Assembly (NCBI GenBank): GCA_035602605.1
Contig: DATNLZ010000075.1
Location: 45,430 to 109,429 of the forward strand
Length of the DNA stretch: 64,000 nt
Direction of reading: 5' to 3'
Source: DASQHY01 sp035602605
GTDB lineage: Bacteria > Acidobacteriota > Terriglobia > Acidiferrales > UBA7541
The notes under the pieces are model-generated. The model had not been told where the DNA came from and made no database searches. It worked only from the letters and a program-made list of their open reading frames with translations. Made by a program: the position numbers and the translations under genes. Below, piece by piece: positions 41,790-50,092 of this stretch. Position 1 is the first letter of the stretch. Every line of letters begins with the position of its first letter.

Positions 41790-42956
41790 ATGCCTAACTG
41801 CGCTATTAGAAAAATGTTTGCTTTTCTTCTCATTATTTTCAGCCTTCCCGCGGTGGCAACGGCGCAAACGGAGCCCCAGCGCTGGACTGAAAAAAGTGCC
41901 AATGATTGGTACAGCCGGCAGCCGTGGCTTGTCGGCAGCAACTATATTCCAGCAAACGCAATCAACGAGCTGGAGATGTGGCAGCCTGACACATTTGATC
42001 CCAAGCGCATAGATACCGAACTTGGGTGGGCCGAATCGCTTGGCCTCAACACCATGCGCGTATTCCTCCACGATCTGCCTTGGAAGCAGGACCCAACAGG
42101 TTTCCGTCATCGTATCGATACATTTCTCCGTATTGCGGCAAAGCATCGCATCAAACCACTCTTGGTTCTCTTCGATTCCTGCTGGGACCCCAATCCTCAG
42201 CTCGGCACGCAGCACGAGCCAACGCCGGGCGTTCACAATTCCGGCTGGCTGCAAAGTCCGGGGGCCCGCGCGCTGCAGGATCCCGCGGAATACCCGCGGC
42301 TCGAAGGTTATGTCAAAGGCATCGTTGGCGCGTTTGCAAACGACAAGCGGATTCTGGGCTGGGACGTCTGGAATGAGCCTGACAACACCAATTCCGGCAG
42401 CTACGGCAAATCTGAGCCGCCCGACAAGCCCGCCCTGGTGCTTGCGCTCTTGCCAAAAGTATTTGCGTGGGCGCGCTCGGTGCATCCAAAGCAGCCTTTG
42501 ACAAGCGGCTTATGGAAAGGCGACTGGTCATCCCCGGAGAAGCTTGACCCAATGGCGAAAATTCAACTGAATCAGTCCGATGTCGTCTCGTTCCATAATT
42601 ATGGCAAGGCGGACGATTTCGAAAAACATGTAGTGCAACTCCTGCAGTACCGTCGACCGATTTTGTGTACCGAGTACATGGCCCGTGGCAATGGCAGTAC
42701 GTTTGAAGGGTCGCTCCCGATCGCCAAGAAATATAAGGTGGCGGCGATGAATTGGGGATTTGCCGCGGGAAAGACACAGACATATCTTCCGTGGGATTCC
42801 TGGCAGAAACCTTATACGGACCGGGAGCCAGCCGTGTGGTTCCACGAAATCTTTCGCACGAACGGCCAGCCGTATCGTCAAGAAGAAGTGGACTTCATCC
42901 GGCAAACCATCGGACGCCGCTCAGAAGCTAAGGCCCATAAGAAAAAAGCCGCCTGA
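41790..42956 (+). CDS. Secreted glycoside hydrolase, GH5/cellulase-like
   Basis: A 388-residue secreted enzyme. A signal peptide (MFAFLLIIFSLPAVATA-Q, cleavage near residue 25) precedes a TIM-barrel-like region with the clan GH-A marks: RVFLHDLPW, acid/base Glu196 in GWDVWNEPDN, and the nucleophile Glu295 in LCTEYMARGNG. The family looks like GH5 or a close relative; the substrate (beta-glucan, xylan or mannan) cannot be told from sequence. GGAAG precedes ATG 41790; the upstream in-frame ATG lies before the predicted promoter. It is convergent with the alpha-L-fucosidase gene. Confidence 0.8.
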   Translation: MPNCAIRKMFAFLLIIFSLPAVATAQTEPQRWTEKSANDWYSRQPWLVGSNYIPANAINELEMWQPDTFDPKRIDTELGWAESLGLNTMRVFLHDLPWKQDPTGFRHRIDTFLRIAAKHRIKPLLVLFDSCWDPNPQLGTQHEPTPGVHNSGWLQSPGARALQDPAEYPRLEGYVKGIVGAFANDKRILGWDVWNEPDNTNSGSYGKSEPPDKPALVLALLPKVFAWARSVHPKQPLTSGLWKGDWSSPEKLDPMAKIQLNQSDVVSFHNYGKADDFEKHVVQLLQYRRPILCTEYMARGNGSTFEGSLPIAKKYKVAAMNWGFAAGKTQTYLPWDSWQKPYTDREPAVWFHEIFRTNGQPYRQEEVDFIRQTIGRRSEAKAHKKKAA

Positions 42957-43106
42957 GTTTAGAATTAATAAAATTGGACAGCCAGTATTTAGCTGCACAT
43001 AACGAAGAGGGGTTTGGTCGAATTAGACCTGGCTGCCCTTGTGGGGATTACGACGCGAAACATCTCCGCCAATGTCCGCAGCCCTCACCACCATTACTCT
43101 CTGCTT

Positions 43107-44783
43107 TTAATTAGGAGCGCTTAGCGAAATACGGAGAGCGTACGCATATTTTGTCGAAGGCTTAGGCGGTAGAGTAACGCGCAAGCTGTCGGGATGCTGT
43201 TCGAATTTGAGGTTTGCTTCGGAGCCCAGTAGCGAAACCGAGGAAATCTTCTGACCACTGCCAAGGCCGGTGGCTCCCAGCGAATGAATCACCGCCTCCG
43301 CACTCGAGGGCCAACCGAGTCCAATGGCATACAGCGTATGACCCTTTAGAGTGAAGCGGAAATCTTCCGGAGTGTAGGCCTGAGTGTCTGTGTCATGGAA
43401 GGAACCGGCAGCCGCCTTGGTAGGGCCCTCGCCATATACCTTCCACGGGCGCGTGCCGTAAATAGCTTCACCATTTATTTTTAGCCAGGAACCAACGTCG
43501 CGCAATATTTGCTGGACGTCCTCGGGTATTGTGCCGTCGGGTTCGGGCCCGATATTCATCAGCAAATTACCGTTTTTGCTGATGATGTCAACAAGCTGGT
43601 GAACGATAAACTCTGGCGTTTTAAACGTATCGTTCTTGATGTAACCCCAGGATTTGTTGCTCACCGACGTGTCGGTCTGCCAATAGAGCGGTCGAATCTC
43701 AGCGAGCTGGCCGCGTTCGAGATCGAGCACGGCGGAATGCTCGGGGAAGGCGACCTCTTTGTAGTTGATGACGCCCACGTGGTCGCCGTACTTACCCGAG
43801 AAGTTGTAGTAGAAGGCGGCAAAACGCGCCAGGTCTTCGCGAATGGAAGGTTGTCCGATCCACCAATCGAAGTACATGATATCAGGATGATATTTCTCGA
43901 CGATCTCGGCCGATCGAGCTAGCCAGTCATCGGCCCAAGCACGCGAGACATACGTGAAATCACCGGCGAGAGATGTACCCTTCTTGTTTCTGAGCCAGGT
44001 GTGCGCGGGGCCATACAGGGCGGCATACCTCGGGTCATTAATGTCTGATGGAATGCTGCGACCGACGCCAAGAAAAAAATTGTGTTCCACGCGATGCGAT
44101 GAGGCTCCGAAATAAAGACCCTCGGCACGAACCGCTTTTGCGAGATCCCCAATGAGATCTCGGCGAGGGCCCATTTTTGCTGCGCTCCAGTCGGACACCC
44201 CGCTGTTGTACATTGCGAAACCATCGTGATGCTCCGCGACCGGGACGACGTATTTCGCTCCGGCTTCTTTGAACAGGCGCGCCCAGGCCGAGGGGTCAAA
44301 TTGCTCGGCCTTGAACATCGGAATGAAATCCTTGTACCCAAACTTGTCGGGTGAACCATAAGTATCGATATGGTGCTTGTACTCTTTGGAGTCTCGGATA
44401 TACATGTTGCGCGGATACCACTCACTCCCGAATGACGGCACCGAATAAACTCCCCAGTGGATGAAGATGCCGAACTTCGCGTCCTTGTACCACTCGGGCA
44501 CTTGGTACTTTTCAAGCGACTCGAAGTCCGCGCGGTAGGCACCTTCGTGAACTACGCGATCGACTTCTTTGAGGATTGCGTCGCGCGCCGCATCATACTT
44601 CGAGCTGGCCCTCTGCCAGGCCTGATCGATTTTTGCAGGATCCCCGGAAGCGGTCGGAGCCGTTGCCGAAGAGGGTTCTTGCGCGTGCAGCGTGAACGTA
44701 AGAAGGATCGTGAGGATCCCGAAATCTAGACTTGCGATTCCGAATCGGCCAAGAGACTTATGCGAGTGTTTCGGATGCACCAA
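43107..44783 (-). CDS. Secreted alpha-L-fucosidase (GH29)
   Basis: A 558-residue protein. A signal-like hydrophobic segment (GILTILLTFTLHA-Q) is followed by the GH29 catalytic domain: FGIFIHWGVYSVPSF, the VAEHHDGFAMYNSGVSDW segment, and the nucleophile Asp around residue 300 in IMYFDWWIGQPS, then a C-terminal beta-sandwich. GH29 enzymes hydrolyse terminal alpha-L-fucose by a retaining mechanism. I chose TTG 44783 (AAAGGAC seven bases upstream); GTG 44780 is equivalent. It may act on plant or microbial glycans together with the neighbouring GH5-like enzyme. Confidence 0.9.
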   Translation of the reverse strand: MVHPKHSHKSLGRFGIASLDFGILTILLTFTLHAQEPSSATAPTASGDPAKIDQAWQRASSKYDAARDAILKEVDRVVHEGAYRADFESLEKYQVPEWYKDAKFGIFIHWGVYSVPSFGSEWYPRNMYIRDSKEYKHHIDTYGSPDKFGYKDFIPMFKAEQFDPSAWARLFKEAGAKYVVPVAEHHDGFAMYNSGVSDWSAAKMGPRRDLIGDLAKAVRAEGLYFGASSHRVEHNFFLGVGRSIPSDINDPRYAALYGPAHTWLRNKKGTSLAGDFTYVSRAWADDWLARSAEIVEKYHPDIMYFDWWIGQPSIREDLARFAAFYYNFSGKYGDHVGVINYKEVAFPEHSAVLDLERGQLAEIRPLYWQTDTSVSNKSWGYIKNDTFKTPEFIVHQLVDIISKNGNLLMNIGPEPDGTIPEDVQQILRDVGSWLKINGEAIYGTRPWKVYGEGPTKAAAGSFHDTDTQAYTPEDFRFTLKGHTLYAIGLGWPSSAEAVIHSLGATGLGSGQKISSVSLLGSEANLKFEQHPDSLRVTLPPKPSTKYAYALRISLSAPN

Positions 44784-45127
44784 GGGCTTTGTCCTTTCAC
44801 GAGAACAATCCTCGACATAACAATCACGATGCTCATGCTCGACGTGACTAACCACTACGACACCCTCCCCTGAACGTAGAAATCTCCAGATTCTATCCTT
44901 AAATCGTTGGTGAGCGACCTCAGCCGTGACAGGGTACTACGAATTGGAAACTCAGGCTCTTACGGGGGCATCAAGGAATACAACGTGTTGAAAATACGCG
45001 GAAGGGAAGGGTCATCGTTTCCCGGATTCCTCGGTCGGTTTCGAAAACCAAACCGTCGGGCGGATCGGCCAGGACGCAATTCGACGGGCGGATCTCCCTG
45101 TTAGGGCACCGGGTTCCTCTGTTCGCC
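44784..45127. other. Gene-free stretch upstream of the fucosidase
   Basis: These 344 bases on the 5' side of the fucosidase gene and 3' of a PilZ gene, both minus strand, show no convincing coding frame. The fucosidase promoter should lie here, but I could not find a clear -35/-10 pair or an operator. Confidence 0.5.
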
Positions 45128-45487
45128 CTAGGATCTAGTCTGGCAAGTGCTCACAGGGGGAAGGATTTCATAGCCGTCAAACTTCACGCCAACGCCGAGC
45201 GAACCGAGCGGGGAAATCAACGGTTTGACGCGGACGATGCGTCCTTTGCACCGCCATTCCGTTGGTGGTTTGCCGGTGACTTCTCTTGGCATCTTCATCA
45301 GAAGCTGAATCGCCGCGCCTCGTTCGAGTGTTAGCGCTGTCGTAAAATAAACGCCACCCTCCGAGATGTTCAGCGATTCGGCTCGCTGCTCCGGTATAGT
45401 AGAATTCATAATCCGAAAGCGCAGACGGACCGCCAGATTCCACCGGCGCGTCAAACGACGATTCGAGACGGCGATTGCTTTTTTCAT
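45128..45487 (-). CDS. PilZ domain protein
   Basis: A 119-residue single-domain PilZ protein. The N-terminal arginine motif (NRRLTRRWNLAVRLRF) and NISEGGVYF (N/DxSxxG) are both present, followed by a beta-rich core and a GVGVKFDGYEIL end, so it probably binds cyclic di-GMP. AGAAGG precedes ATG 45487. It is on the same strand as the kinase/regulator genes upstream (ending at 45557), with a 69-base gap, and may be part of their operon. Confidence 0.85.
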   Translation of the reverse strand: MKKAIAVSNRRLTRRWNLAVRLRFRIMNSTIPEQRAESLNISEGGVYFTTALTLERGAAIQLLMKMPREVTGKPPTEWRCKGRIVRVKPLISPLGSLGVGVKFDGYEILPPVSTCQTRS

Positions 45488-45556
45488 GGGAACCTTCTTT
45501 TGCGCTCAGGAAGGGGTAGTGGCGCAGTTAAACTATGGAAGGGTCGAGATTCACAT

Positions 45557-45997
45557 CTAGACTCTCCTTGGTGGCGCCTCGTTCAGAACCATCCAATAGA
45601 GACCGAGTTGCGCGGCAGCGGCCACGAACGTATCGAAGTCTACTGGCTTGCGCACATAACTATTCGCGCCCAGGCCATAACTGTTGATGCGATCCTGGTC
45701 CTCGTTCGATGACGTGAGAATGACGACCGGCAGCAATCTTGTTCGATCATCGGCGCGCAGGCGGCGAAGTACTCCCAGCCCATCCTTGGGCAGCTTCAAA
45801 TCAAGAAGAGCCACCCGGGCCATTTCCCGGGTATCGCGGCCCGCATGAGCGCCTTCGCCAAACAGGTAATCCAATGCCTGCACACCGTCGCGGGCGACGA
45901 CAGTTTCGATCATGAGGTTGTTCTTCTTCAGTGCGCGCAACATGAGGGTTTCGTCGTCAGGATTATCATCGACCAGCATAATCGTTTCGTTTTTCAT
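45557..45997 (-). CDS. Rcp1-like single-domain response regulator
   Basis: A 146-residue receiver with acidic pair IMLVDDNPDDETLMLRA, phosphoacceptor Asp66 in VALLDLKLPKDG and Lys in YVRKPVDFDTF. The DDNPDDE start and long loop before the Asp are typical of Rcp1-type regulators that work with phytochrome-like kinases. GGAGCGGAGG immediately precedes ATG 45997. The gene starts 32 bases inside the end of the upstream kinase gene, so the two are translationally coupled and are a probable cognate pair. Confidence 0.92.
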   Translation of the reverse strand: MKNETIMLVDDNPDDETLMLRALKKNNLMIETVVARDGVQALDYLFGEGAHAGRDTREMARVALLDLKLPKDGLGVLRRLRADDRTRLLPVVILTSSNEDQDRINSYGLGANSYVRKPVDFDTFVAAAAQLGLYWMVLNEAPPRRV

Positions 45998-47843
45998 CCT
46001 CCGCTCCTTGGGTAGCCGTTTCGCCCATTGTGAAATAAAAAGTCGCACCGCGGTCGACCGCGCTTTCCGCCCAGATGCGTCCACCGTGCCGGTGGGCGAT
46101 GCGTTGCACGGTGGCCAGGCCGACGCCCGTTCCGGAAAACTCGGTGGGGGCGTGAAGTCGCTGGAAAGCGCCGAAAAGCCGATCGGCATAGGCCGGATCG
46201 AATCCCGCGCCATCATCACGCACGAAAAAGGCCAGGGTGCCATTGACTTGAGCCTGGCCGAACTCGATGCGCGCCGAAGCTCGTTTCGAGGTAAATTTCC
46301 ACGCGTTGCTCAGCAGGTTTTCCAGTACGACCCGCAACAAGCCCGGGTCCGCCGTTGTCTTAAGGCCACCTTGGATGCGCAGTTCAATCTGACGTCCGGG
46401 CTGGGCCTTCTGAAGGTCGCCCGCGATGGAGCAAGCGAGCGCGCTGATATCTAGACTTTGCCTATGCAACTCGGTGCGGGTTAAGCGTGAAAGATTCAAA
46501 AGGTCGTCAATTAACAAGCCCATGCGTTGTGTTGCGGCACATATCCGATTCAGGTGAGTCTTGCCTGCGTCATCGAGTCTGTCAGCGCAATCTTCGAGCA
46601 AAGCATGACTGAAGCCGTCAATGGTCCTAAGCGGGCTTCGCAGGTCGTGCGAAACCGAATAGCTGAACGCCTCCAGCTCCTTGTTGGCTTCTTCCAGATC
46701 CGCATTAGACCGCCCCAGCTCGTTTCGCTGGCGTTTGACCTCCTCTTCAGCCTCTCTCCGTTCCGTGATGTCCCGGGTCACCTTACCGAAGCCCAGCAGT
46801 TGACCTGTCTTATCGCGCAGCGCGGTGATTATCACGCTGGCCCAATAACTGGAACCGTCCTTCCGCACGCGCCAGCCTTCCTCTTCAAAGCGCCCCTGTT
46901 CTACGGCGATCTTCAGTTCTTGGGAAGGCTTGTCTTGTGTTACAGCTTCCGGAGTGTAGAACCTTGAGAAGTGCACACCGATGATTTCCTCAGCGCGATA
47001 GCCCTTGATGCGCTCAGCCCCTTCATTCCAAGTGGTTACACAGCCCTCCGGGTCGAGCATCAGGATTGCGTAATCCTTGACTCCCTGGACCAATAGGTTT
47101 AGTCGTTCGTCGCTTCGTCGCAACGCCTCTTCGGTCTGTTTACGTTCGGTGATATCTCGAATCGCACTGGAGACTAGAATGCCCTCCTCTGTTTCCAGTG
47201 GACTGAGACTAATCTCCACGGGGAATTCCGTGCCATCTTTACGAAGCGCATAAAGTTCAGGGCCCATGCCCATGGATCGAACATTAGGGTTGCTGAAGAA
47301 TCCATGCTGGTGGCCGGCGTGCTTCCCGCGGAATTTCTCCGGCAGCAACATTTCGACTTTCTGATTGAGTAGTTCGCTCCGCGTGTAGCCGAACATCTTT
47401 TCCGTTTGAGAGTTAACGAGGACGATCTCCCCTTCCTGGTTGACGATCACCATCGCGTCGGGCGCGGCTTGTAAAAGTCCCTTGAATTTTTCTTCTGCCC
47501 TCTTCCGCTCCGTAACATCGCTAATCGCACTGGACAATTTGCGGTTGGCCGCATCTGCCCGCATGCTCCTCCGGCGCGCGATAATAGCGAGAAGAACCAC
47601 GGTCGAGAGCAAAACGGTCAGAGCGAGCATTAGACCCACGCCCAGGGCCCCTGCGGTGAGACGAAGATGCGTTTGCCCAATATTGAGTTCGTAGGTCTTC
47701 TGCGGGGCGCCCGTGGTCGCCTGCGTTTGGCGAATCCCAGTCAAGTAACCCACGACAGCCGCGCAAAAAACCGCCGCGAAGACTATGGTGAGCTTGAACC
47801 CAGCAACAAATCGCTCTCCACTCATGCGTCGGTTAGCTTTCAA
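45966..47843 (-). CDS. Membrane-bound PAS sensor histidine kinase
   Basis: A 625-residue kinase with two N-terminal membrane helices (about 15-35 and 64-90) around a short (about 30-residue) periplasmic loop. Two PAS domains follow (about 118-235 and 245-365, each ending in a DITER(K/R) motif), then HisKA with the His near 402 in SYSVSHDLRSPLRTIDGF, and the ATPase (about 500-615; NLLSNAWKF, DDGAGFD and GTGVGLATV). The SHDLRSPLR box is typical of phytochrome-like kinases. The start is TTG 47843 or ATG 47825; neither has a strong ribosome binding site. It is encoded between a small ORF and the Rcp1-like regulator. Confidence 0.92.
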   Translation of the reverse strand: MKANRRMSGERFVAGFKLTIVFAAVFCAAVVGYLTGIRQTQATTGAPQKTYELNIGQTHLRLTAGALGVGLMLALTVLLSTVVLLAIIARRRSMRADAANRKLSSAISDVTERKRAEEKFKGLLQAAPDAMVIVNQEGEIVLVNSQTEKMFGYTRSELLNQKVEMLLPEKFRGKHAGHQHGFFSNPNVRSMGMGPELYALRKDGTEFPVEISLSPLETEEGILVSSAIRDITERKQTEEALRRSDERLNLLVQGVKDYAILMLDPEGCVTTWNEGAERIKGYRAEEIIGVHFSRFYTPEAVTQDKPSQELKIAVEQGRFEEEGWRVRKDGSSYWASVIITALRDKTGQLLGFGKVTRDITERREAEEEVKRQRNELGRSNADLEEANKELEAFSYSVSHDLRSPLRTIDGFSHALLEDCADRLDDAGKTHLNRICAATQRMGLLIDDLLNLSRLTRTELHRQSLDISALACSIAGDLQKAQPGRQIELRIQGGLKTTADPGLLRVVLENLLSNAWKFTSKRASARIEFGQAQVNGTLAFFVRDDGAGFDPAYADRLFGAFQRLHAPTEFSGTGVGLATVQRIAHRHGGRIWAESAVDRGATFYFTMGETATQGAEDEKRNDYAGR

Positions 47844-48216
47844 TTCGCAAGCCTACTAGTCCCGCGCGCCCAGGAAGAACCCGCGGTCCTTGGGCGAATT
47901 TGGAGGCGTTCGAATTTGTACTCTCCGGAGGAAGCTCGAAGAAGGTGTCGTTCCGGGCCAGGTCGGATGGCCCCCTATGGAGCTTTCGCCGGTTATAGAA
48001 AACGCCGGCTTTGGGAATAAGGTTCCCGTTACTAGCTGTAAAGGGGCCGCTCGTGTTGGTCTGGACGGTAGTCATACACATCCCGTGGAAGGGCGGGCCG
48101 CGGCGCTTGCGGATAAACCACAGAACAGTGAGAGCGATTGTGGAATACCCGGGTGCCATAAACATATCCGATAGAACATTCGGCCACTTTGGTGTTGAGT
48201 TTCTCGCTATTTTCAT
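47833..48216 (-). CDS. Small hypothetical protein inside the kinase operon
   Basis: A 127-residue frame that starts with ATG 48216, overlapping the upstream regulator stop by four bases (ATGA), and ends inside the 5' end of the kinase gene. It fills a gap that otherwise would be 369 bases with no gene. The product has one short hydrophobic segment (YSTIALTVLWFI) followed by basic residues, and no recognised domain. The junction pattern favours a real gene; the lack of any family and the low hydrophobic length leave doubt. Confidence 0.38.
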   Translation of the reverse strand: MKIARNSTPKWPNVLSDMFMAPGYSTIALTVLWFIRKRRGPPFHGMCMTTVQTNTSGPFTASNGNLIPKAGVFYNRRKLHRGPSDLARNDTFFELPPESTNSNASKFAQGPRVLPGRAGLVGLRIES

Positions 48217-49517
48217 GCCGACCGCGCCAGCTCCTTTGCCGGTAGGGTATCGATTTTCTTCAGGTCCCGTTTCGCTGCGCGCAACGAGTGCTCAATGGTC
48301 GAGCCATCCTGCGGGTACGCGGCGACCCCCGCACTCATTGCCAGCCCCCGGGGGGGGATGTCGTCCTTTAAACGCTCTGCGATTCGCCGCACCACGTGCC
48401 GCGCACCGGACGCCGCGGTTTCCGGTAAAATCAGGACAAACTCATCGTCCGCATATCGCGATGCGCTATCCACGTGCCGGCAGACATCGCCGACGATGTT
48501 CGCCAATTTGCACAGCACGCGGCGTCCCTCGGATAGTCCGGATTCCTCGTTTATTTGCTTCAAATTGTCCAGCTTCAGCAGCACCAGTGCAACCGAGCGG
48601 CTGGTTCGCTGGGACCGTTTTGTCTCCCCAAAAAAAATCTGTTGCGCTTGTGCGCTCGACAGCAGACCCGTCAGCGGATCACGATATCCGCCATGTTCGC
48701 GCAATGCTTCTGCTGCTTTGCTTTCCGTGATATCCAGGGCCGTGACTAACCCTGCAGCTTCGCCTTCGATTTCAATCTTTCCCAGCGTCACATCCCATAC
48801 GCGCACCTCTCCTTGCTTGGTGAGGATCTTCGTTTCGTACCGGGTTGAGCCTTGTATGTCACGAACACCTGACAACCCGCGATCCACTACCAGCGAACGC
48901 GATGCGGGGTGCACTAGATCCCAAGATGTAAGGTCCAAAAGCTCCTTCTCGGAGTAGCCGGTCAACCGTTGCGCCGTCCGATTCGTATACTGGCACTCCG
49001 TACCCTGATAGATGAGAACCGCCGATGCAATAGAATCTGCCAAGGTTCGGAATCGTGCTTCGCTTTCTCGCAGTGATGTCTCTGCCTTCTTCTTGACCAC
49101 GCGCATGGTTCTTTCGGAGATCGCTCTGCACACAGCCGCCGGAAGCGCACTCAGGCGGTTTTTCAGTATGAGATCGGCTACCCCTCGTTTGATGCACTCG
49201 ATTGCCTTTTCCTCGCCCAGTGCTCCGGTTACCAGGATGAGCGGTGTGTCGTTTCCTTGTGCTTTGAGGAACTCGAGCGCCTCGATCCCCGTCCAGCCGG
49301 GTAAACGGTAATCTGCAAGAATCACATCGTAGGTGTGGGTTGCCACCAAGCTGGTGAACGATTCTCGCGATGCCACCTTGACGGCATTGACATGTAATTG
49401 GGCGTTCTCGAGTGCTCGCACCGCAAGATCGAAATCATCGCGGGAATCCTCAATCACGAGCAGCTGCAGCGGAGCCTGCAATGTTCCCGATGCTTCGACG
49501 TAGTTGCTGATTATCAT
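48213..49517 (-). CDS. Response regulator with PAS and degenerate GGDEF domains
   Basis: A 434-residue protein: receiver (about 16-130, Asp69 in VILADYRLPGWTG), PAS domain (about 150-275, ending ALDITESKAAE) and GGDEF-type domain (about 285-430, beginning DPLTGLLSSAQ). The signature loop reads RYADDEF (356-360 ADDEF) in place of GGDEF, with both glycines replaced, so diguanylate cyclase activity is doubtful. A RHVD I-site (347-350) stands exactly five residues upstream, so cyclic di-GMP binding may remain. GGAGAGGAA precedes ATG 49517. It heads an operon with a small ORF, the PAS kinase and an Rcp1-like regulator. Confidence 0.9.
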   Translation of the reverse strand: MIISNYVEASGTLQAPLQLLVIEDSRDDFDLAVRALENAQLHVNAVKVASRESFTSLVATHTYDVILADYRLPGWTGIEALEFLKAQGNDTPLILVTGALGEEKAIECIKRGVADLILKNRLSALPAAVCRAISERTMRVVKKKAETSLRESEARFRTLADSIASAVLIYQGTECQYTNRTAQRLTGYSEKELLDLTSWDLVHPASRSLVVDRGLSGVRDIQGSTRYETKILTKQGEVRVWDVTLGKIEIEGEAAGLVTALDITESKAAEALREHGGYRDPLTGLLSSAQAQQIFFGETKRSQRTSRSVALVLLKLDNLKQINEESGLSEGRRVLCKLANIVGDVCRHVDSASRYADDEFVLILPETAASGARHVVRRIAERLKDDIPPRGLAMSAGVAAYPQDGSTIEHSLRAAKRDLKKIDTLPAKELARSA

Positions 49518-50092
49518 GGCGTTCCTCTCCTCCGTGCTTTCTCGAGGGTTCCGTTATTGAAAGGTGTCGGCATTCTGTCTTGACTGCTCGATGATTTCAG
49601 GCGGTTCAACCGACCGCCCTAGCACGGCAGTTCGCTAGACGGCAACATAGGCAGTGCACGCAACCAACGCCTGCAAAACAATCTGCGATTTGAACAACCG
49701 CGCTTGGAGAGGGTTGGCGCGTACCTTTCGGAAGGGACCTTTATCGTACTACTTCGCGCTCCTGTGGGCCGTAACAAAAATGGTTTCTGTTGTTATGGAA
49801 GACATGGCCATCACACCTCGGCATTGCGCGGTCTGATCCTATCCAACCAAGGTCAGCCGAATCACACTCGATACTTACGTACAAGTTGCCACGTTGACCA
49901 AGAGACAAACACAAACCAAAGTTGTCAGCATGATTTCGCGAAGCGAACTCAAACTGCTGAGAGGAAGGAGGGCATCTTCCCGGCTCAGGATCAACGGAAG
50001 GTGGACTTCTCTTTTTGGATACGATGGTCCCGACCTTCTGGAGAGTCCCGGTGATAACTTGCGAAAGGCTGTGCGTCGAAGAAGCGATTGCG
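49518..50092. other. 575 bases without a convincing gene
   Basis: The stretch lies 3' of the multicopper oxidase gene and 5' of the GGDEF regulator, both minus strand. It holds a small hairpin (GGCGGT at 49600-49605 and ACCGCC at 49613-49618, loop of seven). Short open frames exist but none has a start site and product that persuade me. A promoter for the regulator operon is expected near its right-hand gene boundary; none is clear. Confidence 0.5.
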
